This document shows positions 1 through 49,534 of a DNA stretch of 64,000 nucleotides, one piece after another. Made by a program: the position numbers and the translations under genes. Every line of letters starts with the position of its first letter. Within the stretch, counting starts at the first letter, position 1. The DNA is from Tiliqua scincoides (Eukaryota > Chordata > Lepidosauria > Squamata > Scincidae), in assembly GCF_035046505.1 (NCBI RefSeq), contig NC_089830.1, positions 19,114,061 through 19,178,060 on the forward strand. The letters run 5' to 3'. The notes beneath the pieces were generated by a model. The model did not search any database. It was not told the DNA's origin and saw nothing but the letters and a program-made list of their open reading frames with translations.

Positions 1-22902
<22,902 letters not shown>

Positions 22903-22990
22903 CGCCTCAGGCAGCCCAACGGACAAAGGCTGCCCCTCACACGCGACAGGAGCCCCAGCGTGCCTCTGGCCCCGCCCCCTCCGGAGTGGC

Positions 22991-22998
22991 TGACGTCA
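22991..22998. promoter_or_regulatory. CRE/ATF site (perfect palindrome) in KDM1A promoter
   Basis: TGACGTCA, the full cAMP-response-element palindrome bound by CREB/ATF family proteins. It lies inside the CpG island about 90 bp upstream of the KDM1A ATG. The CREB/ATF assignment is family knowledge; occupancy here is inference. Confidence 0.55.
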
Positions 22999-23204
22999 TC
23001 ACGCTCCAGGGCCGCGCCGGGACTATTCGCCTTCGCTCTGGCGAAGTTGGTCCTGTGCGGGCCGCCGTAGTCTGAAGCTGCAGGCAGAAGCAGCCTGTCT
23101 TGGTGCTGCGCCCATTCAGTTCAGGGGGAAGGTTTGGCTGGATTGAGTGGGCTGCTGCTCTGAGCAGCCTCCTGCAGCTGAGTACTATTGGACTATTACA
23201 TCTA

Positions 23205-24450
23205 TTAACATAAGTCCTTCTGTTCTTATTTAACCATTAAATCTATTATACTCTTTAATAAAACTCCTAAAAACTATGTTGTTCTTCTATTTTACTATTA
23301 AAAGCTTTTTAATTTTTAAATATTTAATAAAACTATTAAAAGCCAACTATTAAAACTAATAAATAGCTCAATAAATCAATTAAAAACCATTAAACACTAT
23401 TTAAAGTTTATTAAACTATTATTAAACTATTTAACTATTTAACACATTGTTTCTAATAATTTTATTCAACTATTAGTTTTAATAGTTAAATGATTTAATA
23501 AGACTATCAAAAACCAACAAAACTAATAAATAGCTTAATAAATCTATTAAACTTAAATACTAAAATGTTATTAAGCTATTATTAAACTATTAACTATTTA
23601 ACACATTGTTTCTAATAATTTTATTCAGCTATTAGTTTTAATAGTTAAATGATTTAATAAGACTATAAAAAACCAACAAAACAAATAGCTTAATAAATCT
23701 ATTAAAAACTATTTAAATTTTATTAAACTATTATTAAACTGTTAAACTATTTAACACATTGTTTCTAATAATTTTATTGAACTATTAGTTTTAATAATTA
23801 AATGATTTAATAAGACTATTAAAACCAACAAAACTAATAGTTTAATAAAACTATTAACTATTTAAGTTTTATTAAACTATTATTGAACTATTAAAAACAT
23901 TAGCTATTAAACTATTTAATAAATTGTTTCTAATAGTTTTATTAAACTATTTTAGTTTACTATTAGTTAAATAGTTTAATAAAAATATGAAAACAATTTA
24001 ACTTCCAAATACTTTAGGGCCCAATCCTATCCAATTTTCCAGTGCCTGTGCAGCTGTGCCAATGGGGCATGCACTGCACCTTGTGGTGGGGCAGCAGTCA
24101 CAGAGGCCTCCCTAAGGAATGCGAACATTTGTTCCCTTACCATGGGGCTGCATTGCAGCTGCACCGGTGCTGGAAAATTGGATAGGATTGGGCCCTCAAT
24201 AATACTGTTAAACTATTTTAACAGTTTTATTAAGCTATTTAATAGTTAAATTTTTTAAATAGTTTTATTAAACTAACTATTTAAACTATTAGTTTAAACT
24301 AAACTAAAAAACCAAACCAAAAAACTGAACTAATAGTTTTTTTAAACTAAAAAACTATTAAAAACTATTAAATAGTTTAACAGTTAAATAGTTTGTTTTA
24401 TTAAACTATTTAATAGTTTTAATAGCTTTTATATTTCATTGCTATTGGAT
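23205..24450. repeat. A+T-rich tandem array, about 160-bp period, built of CTATTAAA-like submonomers
   Basis: The block is almost only A and T, dominated by TATTAAA/TTTAATA words. A recognisable segment (ACATTGTTTCTAATAATTTT, sometimes with A-to-G changes) recurs near 23442, 23601, 23754 and 23920, a period of 153-166 bp. Each unit is itself built from short palindromic CTATTAAA-like words. A TIR element (24015-24196) is inserted in it. It lies 300-1500 bp upstream of the KDM1A CpG island. Confidence 0.85.
24015..24196. mobile_element. Family-A TIR element inside the A+T-rich array
   Basis: Ends TAGGGCCCAATCCTATCCAA and TTGGATAGGATTGGGCCCT. It is about 182 bp of normal composition standing out within almost pure A+T sequence, which shows its limits clearly. 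Flanks CAAATACT and ATAATACT suggest an 8-bp duplication (6 of 8). Confidence 0.9.
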
Positions 24451-24679
24451 TTCTTTTAATAGTTAAAAGCTGTTGGATTTCAGAGGGAAAGCTAAGCATG
24501 CAATTCTAGTTATGCCACCAGCACAGTGCCATCCTAAGGGATGTCTGCTCAGAAGTGACGCCTCACTGAATTCCACAGGGATTTAGGCTGATCAGTACAG
24601 CGGAAGGGGGGGATGATTGCGAACTTATTGGAAGAGGTGTTTGGAGTAGGTCCCTTATTCGTTCTGATAAGACTTAGAC

Positions 24680-24887
24680 GAGTGTTCTTCAACTTTGGGG
24701 TCATGAGACCAATGGGGTTATTCTCTCTAATATTTGGTTACAGTGAACAGTGCCAGGAGGGCATTACAAGGTCGGAGAATGGGTGGTGATGGGGGTAGGC
24801 AGATCGGAGCCTGGGACTGACAGTGGGGTCCCTACTCTTTTACTTTATATATTGGGGTTATGGCATGAAAAAGATTGAAGACCATTG
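24680..24887. mobile_element. hAT-type element, TTCTTCAACC family, 208 bp
   Basis: Ends GAGTGTTCTTCAACT...GATTGAAGACCATTG, flanked by ACTTAGAC and ACTTAAGC (6 of 8). It lies in the KDM1A-ZMPSTE24 intergenic region. Confidence 0.7.
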
Positions 24888-25870
24888 ACTTAAGCTAGAA
24901 ACTGGAAATAAATACCTCTACATGTTGGGGCCACTTCCAGCATGGAAATCTGTAAGCCATGAAAGCAACAGAGCTCTCCTAGCACCTTAAAGGACAATCC
25001 TGTACTAGCTTATTCAGAGGGTAGCTATTGTGAATCCAAGGTCCCCAAACTATAGCCTGTGGGTCATATCTGACCCACCAACATCTTAGTCAGCATACTA
25101 AGACCAGTGGCATTATAATTACATGCAGCCACCCCTTATTCCTATTCTCTCCCCATCCCCATCCGCCATGACACATCTTCCCCTTGATAGACAAAGCAAC
25201 TGCTGGGTTGGGTTGCTGTCGCTGAGACCTGAGCAGGCAGAGAGATAGCAAGCAGCCCCACAGCCAAAAATACTTTTCTCCTAGTGTGAAAAGTCTTAGA
25301 ATTAGGTAGAACACACACACAATTTTCTGAAACTGAAGTGTTCCTGCCTATTATAACAGGGCTCTCCAGACTGGCCTGTGGGCTGGATCTGACACCCGGG
25401 TGAAAAGAGCTTACCGTTTCACAGGGGAGCTCCTTTTTGCACCACCAATCTCCATCAAACTGCTTCCAGCCACCTGCTTCTGGGTTTTGTCACCCCAGCA
25501 GGTTGTGCATCCGTATTTCCGGGCAGATGCAGCTGGCCAATTGGGGAAGATTGGTAGCAAGGTAGGCAAGGTCCCCAGTGGAATGGAATGCTCCATTCGC
25601 GCCAGAGAAGCCTTCCAAGTGCACAGCAGTCTCCACTTCGGAGACCACTGTACCATAACAGCAAGATGGAGTGATGTGGCCCTGGCAACTAAAACCTTGG
25701 GGGATTTTGCATTGCACAAATGCTACCTCCCAAAGTTCTGATGTCCAGAAAGTCAGGACTTGGAATGGAGAACCAGTTACGGAAACAAGTTTTTAAACCT
25801 ACCACTGTGCATGCACACACACAGACACACAAATCAGGGTGTGTTTTTTGTTTTTTTTAACCAGCTGGAA

Positions 25871-26467
25871 TTTATTCTCCATCCCTCATTCAGGGAAAAG
25901 AGGCAATTTCATTATCTCTGTAAAAAGTAGCCTTTTCAGCACTGCAGGTATGAACTTGACCGTAAGGAAGCAAAGCCCACGCTTGCGATACAGACAATAT
26001 TAGGTTTCAATGCTTGAATTCCAATGGTCAACATGGGGTAGAGTCTGCCAGGTCCTGAACCCACGTCATGGATGAGGTAGGAAAGCTAGTTTACCCTCGA
26101 GAACACCCAAGCAAAGTGCTCAAAGGGTACAAAAGTCACACTAAAAGCTTTCAAACTTAGACATTTCACCTAGTGAAAAATCACTCTCCCCTGTTTTGAG
26201 ATTACAAGAAACTTTCCTTAAAACATTACATTCCTCCCCAACTCAGTCCCCACAAGGCATTTCTTTTAAAATTCACTTCAGTTAATTGAATACAGATTTG
26301 GAGGGGGGGGGGGGACAGGAGGAGCTAGTTTCAGATTGGGTGAACAGTGGATGTTGCTATGCAGGATGGTGTGCTCAGAATGGGACAGGTATATTTTGTT
26401 TTTTGTTTAAAAACCAGGAACTTGATTTGAGGGATGGAAGCTTCATCTTAGGGTCCATGGTTTGTTG
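25871..26467 (-). terminator. ZMPSTE24 3' UTR and candidate polyadenylation signal
   Basis: Downstream of the stop codon on the minus strand there is no further coding. The first good AATAAA hexamer on that strand is at 25871-25876 (plus-strand TTTATT), which would give a 3' UTR of about 600 nt. The hexamer is seen; its use is inference. Confidence 0.5.
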
Positions 26468-42068
<15,601 letters not shown>

Positions 42069-42264
42069 GCCGCCTCTTCCTCCTCGGCAGCTTCCGCCCG
42101 CGGTAGCACCGCCCCGGCCGCGCCCCCGCGCTTCCGCCCGGGCAGGGCCTCCGGAGCGCTTCCGGGGCCTGGGGGCTCTGCCCCGCCGCTCAGAGGGCCT
42201 GGAGCCCCGCCGCTGGAGCAGGGCCGTCTCCTCCAGGCGCCTCAGGGGCACACAGCACCTCTCA

Positions 42265-42860
42265 GGCCCGCGTCCTGTGGCAGAGAGTTCCACGGGCCAG
42301 TGGCAGCTGTGGCTCCAAGGCAGTGGCAGTCCATGCAGCCACCACATCCTGTGGCAGGGAGTTCCACGGGTCAGTGGCAGCTGTGGCTCCAAGGCCTGTG
42401 GCAGGTCAGCCCCCTGTGCCCCTCCCAGACTCAGGGCAGTGGCAGCTGGGCTATGCAGCCATCACATCCTGTGGCAGGGAGTTCCACGGGCCAGTGGCAG
42501 CTGTGGTTCCAAGGCCTGTGGCAGGTCAGCCCCCTGTGCCCCTCCCAGACTCAAGGCAGTGGCAGCCAGTCCATGTTGCCACCACATTCTGTGGCAGGGG
42601 AGTTCCACAGACTAATGGCACAGTGTCTGTGTACTTGTGGCTGCAATGGCACATCAGACCCTTGTGCCCTTCCCAGACTCAAGGCAGTGGCAGCCAGCCC
42701 CCCTAGCCACCATATCCCATGGCAGGGAGTTCCACAGACTGATCACACAATGCCTGTGTCTCCAATGCCACAGCATGCCCCTGTGCCCCTCCCAGTCTCG
42801 ACTAGCCCCTCCCAACCCAACTAGCCACCACATCATGAGGCAAGGAGTTCCACAGACTAA
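42265..42860. repeat. 120-bp minisatellite upstream of ZMPSTE24 (about 5 units)
   Basis: The word GTTCCAC marks each unit at 42287, 42361, 42481, 42602, 42729 and 42847, so after a first partial unit the period is 118-127 bp. Units share GTGGCAGGGAGTTCCAC, CCCCTGTGCCCCTCCCAGAC and TCAAGGCAGTGGCAGCC. The last unit grades into a CR1-like LINE 3' region at the GGAGTTCCACAGACTAATGA segment, so the array seems to have been seeded from CR1 sequence. Plus-strand open frames of over 190 codons through it are repeat artefacts. Confidence 0.85.
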
Positions 42861-43142
42861 TGACATGCTGGGTCAAGAAATATTTCCTTTTGTCAGTTCT
42901 AAGGCATTCCCTGAGGAGGGAAATAAGACTGTGATGGTTGCTATGCTCATAGGGGCACTTACTATTCCAGCCACCAACTTTGAGAGGTAGTTTATCACTG
43001 AATGCCAGGTGCAAGGGCATTGCAGCAGGGTACAGGCATCTTGTTGTCTTGAGTGCTCCTGAAGGCAGCTGGTGGACCAGTTCGATACAGGAGGCTGGGC
43101 TAGACGTGTGCTTAGCCTGATCCAGCAAGGCTCTTCCTATGT
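42805..43142 (+). mobile_element. CR1-like LINE 3' region upstream of ZMPSTE24
   Basis: Contains GGAGTTCCACAGACTAATGA, CAAGAAATATTTCCTTTTGT, GGAGGCTGGGCTAGACGTGT and CAGCAAGGCTCTTCCTATGT. Its 5' part overlaps the last unit of the 120-bp minisatellite. Confidence 0.75.
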
Positions 43143-44509
43143 TGTTTACAGGGGTTGACAAGGTGCATTAAAATCACTTCAGATTGGGTGACCAGTCTGC
43201 TAGGATTGGGGTAGAGCAGTGTAGACGTACTCATACCACTGGTGGCACCCAGTGGTATGCGCAGGCCCCAAACCCCCACTGCCTAGCAGCAAGACAAGCA
43301 GTGCATCATGTCAAGCAGCAGTAAGAGGCATGGCAGGCAGAGCTCCAGCATGCACTTTTGGTGCATTTGAAAAAGCCCAACCTGAGCCTTACCCGTTTGT
43401 CACGTTGCATCTGGCCTCCCACTCCAGAACTGGCAATGACAACATTGCCAGGTACTTCCCATAAATGGACCATGCGAAGTGGTACACTGTGGGAGGGGGG
43501 GGGGGGAGATAAACACTGAGAAACACTGAGATAGACTAGAGTCTCTAGGAATGAGCAGCATCCATTTCCAGTTGACTACTGAAATCAATCTTGGGGATTT
43601 TTGAGAGAGAGAGGGGTCCACCCATTGCCTCCTTTAGAGTCTGCAAACATAGTGCAGACATGCATTAAAAAGCTACATCAGTGACTCCCAGGACAGGAGC
43701 GATGGATTTGCTAAAGCAGCATTTTTTGCCCAGGCCACATTTGGTCCCTGTTGCGTATCCACAACATTGGGCAGAAATGGTTTAAGGCCACAAAAAGATG
43801 GGTGGAAAAGTGAAAAGAAAAAGCAGTACTGTACTCCACAAGACAGAACTGAACACAAGTTATAGAATGAAAGGATGTGTGCCAGTTGGGCTGAAAAGAG
43901 AAGGGGGGGGGGTCCTTCAAACTCACACAACAGGTCAATCACTCCCCTTCTCAAAACCTTTTTTTTTTTTTTTGGTCTTTTTAAAGTCAGAGTGAGCAAA
44001 CAGAGTGATGGTGCTGTTGTACTGCAGCTCCTGATACTGAAATCTGTATATTTGAGGTGCCTATTTGTGTATCATTTCGTGGTTTTGGTTTTTTAACTAA
44101 CTGTATGCCACCATGAGCTGCCAAGGCACAGAAAGGCAGGGTACAAATGTTTTAAATCAAACAGTACAAGTGGCTCAAACCAATTCTATTTTGTGTAGTG
44201 GCTCTAAAGTATTCTACTATTCACTACACACATTGAAGGACAATGAAGCCACTAATCATGTTTACCAAAATAGACCTAGTCATGTAAATTATTGTACGAG
44301 GCCTATTCAAATGAAGTCTATTCAAATGAAGTCGACTCAAATTGTGCCCATTCTTAGTGGCACAGGAAATTCACACACAAAATGGCCCAGCTTTCACCTA
44401 TCTACCTTATTTATGTATACATGTCAATGGAGGAAGCCCACTCTAAAAACAAGTCCAAGTTTATGTGTTTTCTTTACATTTCCACACCTACTCAATGGGA
44501 AGTCCAAAT

Positions 44510-44710
44510 GAGGTCCATCACAGGTTACATGATGACTGTATGCAAACTCTAGTTTTAAAGGTAGCCTCTTGCAATGTCATGTGCAAGGGAGTGTCAATAG
44601 GATGAAGCAGGCTGTTATGCTGCCACAGGCATTGGATGGGCCAATGTGTGATACAGGAAGGTAGGTAGATGGGCCCTTGGCCTAATCTAGCAGGGTTCCT
44701 CTTTTATGAA
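44510..44710 (+). mobile_element. CR1-like LINE 3' end, diverged
   Basis: Contains GATGGGCCAATGTGTGATAC, AGGTAGATGGGCCCTTGGCC and TAATCTAGCAGGGTTCCTCT at the 3' side. Confidence 0.65.
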
Positions 44711-45197
44711 ATGGCCACATCTCAGGAAGAGTGCCAGGAGGTTGTACCCACCCACAACCCCTGAACCTCCTCTCTCACTTTACTGAAAAAGGAATGATAC
44801 AGAAGCATGGAGAATGATGGATTACACCATCTGTGAGACTCTAGCCCACCACTCTCATCTTCTCCATCCTTTCTCTTCAACTCTGTCCCTGTTCCAACCC
44901 AAGGAGAGGAGCTGCTATAACAGGAGGCAGAATTTGGGGTGCCATCTCAGGCACCAGGTCACAGAGCAGCCCTAGCACTACTGGCTTCATTTATGATTCT
45001 TATGACCTTCTAAACAAATTAGTGAGGGAGAGGGAAGAGTATTACTTTGAGGATTCAGGGTGTCTGAGCACTATTACAAGGGTCAAAATCAGCATCAGGA
45101 CACATTTGCATTCAAAGTGGCACAGACATCAGTCATGTACATTGTAACATAAGCCACAAAATACCATGGGGATATTCTACATAAGATTCCCATTTCT

Positions 45198-45224
45198 TGT
45201 ATATATATATATATATATATATAC
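45198..45224. repeat. (TA)n microsatellite
   Basis: Perfect TA dinucleotide run in the ZMPSTE24-RLF intergenic region. Confidence 0.95.
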
Positions 45225-45358
45225 ACAACAGCCCATGTGCTGTATAAAGGTGGAAAATGCCAGTTCTTTCTCTGGGTGCAGAATCCTGATTGAAGCAAAA
45301 CTACCCCTATGGTCAACCCCTAGAAGCCTGTTGCTACTGTATGCCAAATCTTGCTTGA

Positions 45359-45449
45359 CAGCACAATCCTATGGGTGTTTACTCAGAAGTAAGTTCCACT
45401 CTATGTAATGGGGCTTACTCTCACAAAAGTGTTTATAGGATTGCAGCCT
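45359..45449. mobile_element. Family-B short TIR element, reverse orientation
   Basis: Starts CAGCACAATCCTATGGGTGT and ends TTATAGGATTGCAGCCTG. Confidence 0.85.
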
Positions 45450-47749
45450 GCATTTGGTAGTTTCCAGAGTGCTCCCCCCTCACCCATGTCCTTCCACATT
45501 CCTTTTGTAAAACACAGATATCTTTATAATTATACTCATTCTTCCAACTAACTGCACATTCTCACATACATCTTGTACTCTGGTACAGAGAGACAATACC
45601 CATGTAGTGTATCAACTACAAAAGAGCACACAGCTGTACAGAATGTTAGTAATAGAAAAGAAGGGGCTCCCCCTTCTCCAGTCACTTTTTGTGTTTTTCA
45701 GCAGGGAAGGCATCAATATTTTTATCCTTGAAGTTCCTCTATAAACCCATCCAGGGTATAGGTGTTAAGCTATCAACATAAAACAGGGTTCTGGGTGATG
45801 GCGTACCCAGTTCCTCCTAAAAATTACACACTAGTAAGTCACACTCACCTAAGCATTGTTCCAATCACCAGAGACTGTTCCAATACAATCTACACTGGTT
45901 GCAGTCACAACATTGAACATCTTTGGTACAAAGGCAGGTTTCCAGATGACATTACAGTAACATTACATGTCACATGCATTTTATTATCAGTCTCAACTCG
46001 CCCTTCCCCTCCTCATAGAAATCTTGATTGAATAGCAACTGGAGTTATTTGTCTCTTCCATTTAGTTTAGCCCATTTTCCATCAGCATCTCAAGATGCAG
46101 AAGATATGACAGCTTCAGCTTTGCTGCCTTAAAGGAACAACTCTAGAGAAGGTGCACAAGGGGGGAAAAAACAAAAAGAATGCCAACATGCCTAAACAGT
46201 AGTATAAAAATTTATTACAAGTAAACGGGCCATCATTTTAAGTACTGAAAATGTCACCCAAGTGAGAAACCATAGAGCATATGGATTTTGGCAAGTTAGA
46301 GACAGGTATATAAGGCAAGACAAGAAGGATTCTAAAAAGGCAGCTAAAGACAAAAACCATGAAGATATTGTTTAAAATGATGCATTAGAAGAGGAAAGCT
46401 TGTTCCACTGATCAGATCCAAGGAGCACTGGGGAATATATATGTTGCAAGCCCAAATTCAGCTATCCTTCAATAGGTGCAGGTGATATATTTTCAGTTAC
46501 ATGAGCACCAAAATCACAATTTTAAGTGTTCTGGAAAATATGCCTTTATGCCATGATGAAATGACAATACATTTGGAAGATTAACACATTGATATAGTTG
46601 CATTAAAGGAATGACAGGTAATAGGGAGAAGTAACCTAATGCTAGCATATAAACCCACCAAACATTAGAAACCTTAGAAACTAACTCACTGCCAATTTGG
46701 TCTTTCCAGCCAATCCCACGTTTGTCCTTTATTTTGTCTGAAGTACAGATTCCCAGTATTAGATGCTGGCTTTGTTCTAGAATGGCAAGATTTCAGTCAA
46801 AGATTGGATGGTTTTAATAACTGTACTAGTCAATAATGGACTTTTCTTACCAGTCATACTGGCAAGGAACCCAATGTGTGGTAATGACCATAAAAAGGTC
46901 CCTGAATTGTTTTCTGTGTTATCAGTTGAACAATTCAGATCCATAATCTCTCACCTGGTCCTACTAGAATCCAGAATATCGTGTGGATAAGGGATTCTCT
47001 AGCCTTTAAGTAATGCTTAAAAACATACAGTGAACCTTTGATTAATTGGGAGGGGGTGTACATTAATGTAGAAAGTCTACTAAATTCAAATGCAGTGAAG
47101 TCAATGGAAACGCACAAAACATGAGTGGTTTTTAAATGGAGCAGAAAATGTCTGTTTCCTGTCTCTTTAAATCAAGGTTCATTAAATTGAGAGTTTGTAA
47201 TAAGGCTTTATTAATGAACCTAGAAACCAATGCTCACTACTCAACATCACATTTTCTGCTTTATAAACTATAGTTTAAACTGAATGACTGATCCTTGCAA
47301 ATGTCAACCAACCATCAGGCAAAATGGGGAAATTTAGAAACAGAAAATGGTTCGAAACTTTAATGTGGCGACACTGGGAAAGCCAGCAAGCCCTTATCAG
47401 CACCTTCCATTCCTAAAAGTTCTTTGTCAATTGTTCTGACATGTTTAACGAGTCAAAAAGAAATAAAAGCAGGCTGGTTACACACTGATGAAAATGAGTG
47501 GCAATGCTAAGATTTCTAAGGAATGCTGTCAAGTAAATTGCTGCAACAGAAAGACCTAGAAGTTTGCTTCTTCCCTGGGTTAATTAGTCATGGAATGGCC
47601 AGAGGTGCCCGTTTCTCATTTAGCAACTGCTTCGAAAAGCTGAAACCTGGGAAGGGTTGAATGTTAATTTTCAATGCACATACCAACAAGGCTCTTGGGG
47701 GGTTTTTGGTTTGCATTTAATGAAATTGACAGGCAGGAGATTCAGGGCA

Positions 47750-48043
47750 AAGAAGAAAGTAATTCTGCACACACTAGCGTTGCAACTTGCTGCCACAGGA
47801 TGTGGCAATGGCTTGGATGGCTTTCATGTTCACAGAAGAGAAGGCTATCACTAGCTAATCAGCCATGAGGGCCATCTGAAACCTCCATGTCGCTGGGCAT
47901 TATACCTCTGAATATCAGATACAACAGGGTGCGTAGCAGCAGAAGGCTATGCTTGTGGGTCTCCCGAAAGCATCCAGTTGGCCACTGTGGGAAAACAGTG
48001 GTGGACTTGATGAACTTTTTGGTTTGCTCAATGTTCTTATCAA
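47750..48043 (+). mobile_element. CR1-like LINE 3' region, diverged
   Basis: Contains TTGCTGCCACAGGATGTGGC, ATGGCTTGGATGGCTTTCAT, GGCCACTGTGGGAAAACAGT and ends TTTGCTCAATGTTCTTATC. It lies antisense downstream of RLF. Confidence 0.65.
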
Positions 48044-49096
48044 AGGGGGAAAGAATTCCAACTAAATTTAAAACTTCGCTGGGTTGGAATTAGCCATCAC
48101 TATGCAAGCTAAACTGCTGATGAAATACAGGAAGCCCTGTAGAAATAATGACCTCAACCATTCAAAAACAGAACACAAAGAACTGCGCAATAGGAACAAG
48201 TGGGAAGGTGTCTTCCGAAGACTAGGCATCAACATCCCTACCAAAGGCGTAGTCTATGAGTTTTTAAAGGGGGTGAAGTAGTGCCCTAAAGAAGGGGGAG
48301 TGCGAGAGACTAAATGCCTCAGGGGGAATCATTTTGTAATTACAAACAGCACACAAGTAATTTTTGCACAGGACGGAAATGAAGTATGAAGTGTCCACTA
48401 GCCAATGCCATAGAGGTCAACAATTTTGTAACATGTAGAGGAGGCAACAGTTGTTAGAACACTAAAAACCCAAGGTATATGCTCTGGTGCAGAATATTTC
48501 CTTAAACCTCATACTATTCACAAGTCAGAACAAACAAGAACAGAACACATTGAGTACTGTTATGCTAATTCCTTACAGATCCAGAATGCCAACTCTCAGA
48601 GTTGATAAACTGGTTATACAAACTGCTAGCTGAACATAGCCATATTAGCATGTGCACCACCATTGCCCTAAAAAACAGAAGCCTACGTGCAAGTTTTGGG
48701 GTGTTTTTTTCCCCTACAGTGTTCTTTGTTGATATCTGCTTTATTTTTCCCCAAACGGACAGCTTAAGCTCCAGGTAACAAACAGGTTTCTCAATTTTTT
48801 CAGAGTGCATCAGAATCAAGGATTTGTGCGTCTTTAGCTCGCTGCTCCTCATTCCTTCTTGACATACCTTATACAGTTTCACATATAAGCTGGTGTGATA
48901 TTCCCCCACCCCAATTTCTCTTCTGATAGGCTACAACCCCCCCCCCCTGCCAGCCACAGACATAAAACACACACCTTCACTATCAGGTAATGTGTCAAAA
49001 TGCAAAGTTACTACACGCAAACACTCAGTTCAAAATTTGTCTTACGCTTATGGACACCTGGCTGTTCAGTCAACAAAAATGGGTGAAAAAATTCCT

Positions 49097-49534
49097 TTTA
49101 TTGAAACTCATAACTCAAAAAATATAAGATGCTGTAGTGTACAATATGTTACACAAAGCACCCCGAGGTGCACATTCAAGTCAAGTAAGAGCTCCATCCT
49201 CCCTCTGTCCCCCACCCACCCACCCTCCCTTGGTACCCTAAGTACTTGTTCCATATACAATCATGCACATTTACTTTGCAAGAGGAAGGCTCCCCCTCCC
49301 ATTTTCTATTAATTAGCACCAAAATAGGTTTGTTTTCCTCTTAAATTTAACAGGGGAGCTATAAACTCAGCCAATACTGTAGACAGATGTCATACATTCA
49401 TGGAACTGGAACTGAACAGCCTAATCTAACCTCAACAACATGTGCACTGAACCAATTAGCAAGTTTTCCCCATGTAGCAGTAGTGGAGGCAGTCTTTTTT
49501 TTCTTTCTTTTTTTTAAATAAAACAAAACGATTT
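49097..49534 (-). terminator. RLF 3' UTR with candidate polyadenylation signal
   Basis: After the stop at 49537-49535, the nearest good minus-strand AATAAA is at 49097-49102, giving a short 3' UTR of about 430 nt. A second hexamer at 46211-46216 could serve a long UTR. Which is used cannot be told from sequence. Confidence 0.4.

Larger units (their letters stand above)
23081..25870. other. Intergenic region between KDM1A promoter and ZMPSTE24 3' end
   Basis: Holds the A+T-rich array, one nested MITE, and an hAT-like element at 24680-24887. The sequence from 24,890 to 25,870 contains hAT-like end fragments (for example near 25,030 and 25,360) but no supported gene. ORFs of about 75-113 codons at 25,400-25,740 overlap on both strands and resemble no protein I know. 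Confidence 0.65.
42865..49090. other. Intergenic region between ZMPSTE24 and RLF
   Basis: No supported gene. Human has TMCO2 between these two genes; no open frame here recalls it. Contents are three CR1-like remnants, one family-B element, a (TA)n tract and otherwise unique sequence. Part of 46,200-49,500 may be RLF 3' UTR if a distal poly(A) site (AATAAA on the minus strand at 46211-46216) is used. Confidence 0.6.

Noticed and set aside
45095-45316. Small membrane-protein-like frame over the (TA)n tract
   Set aside because: The YIYIYI stretch is translated microsatellite.
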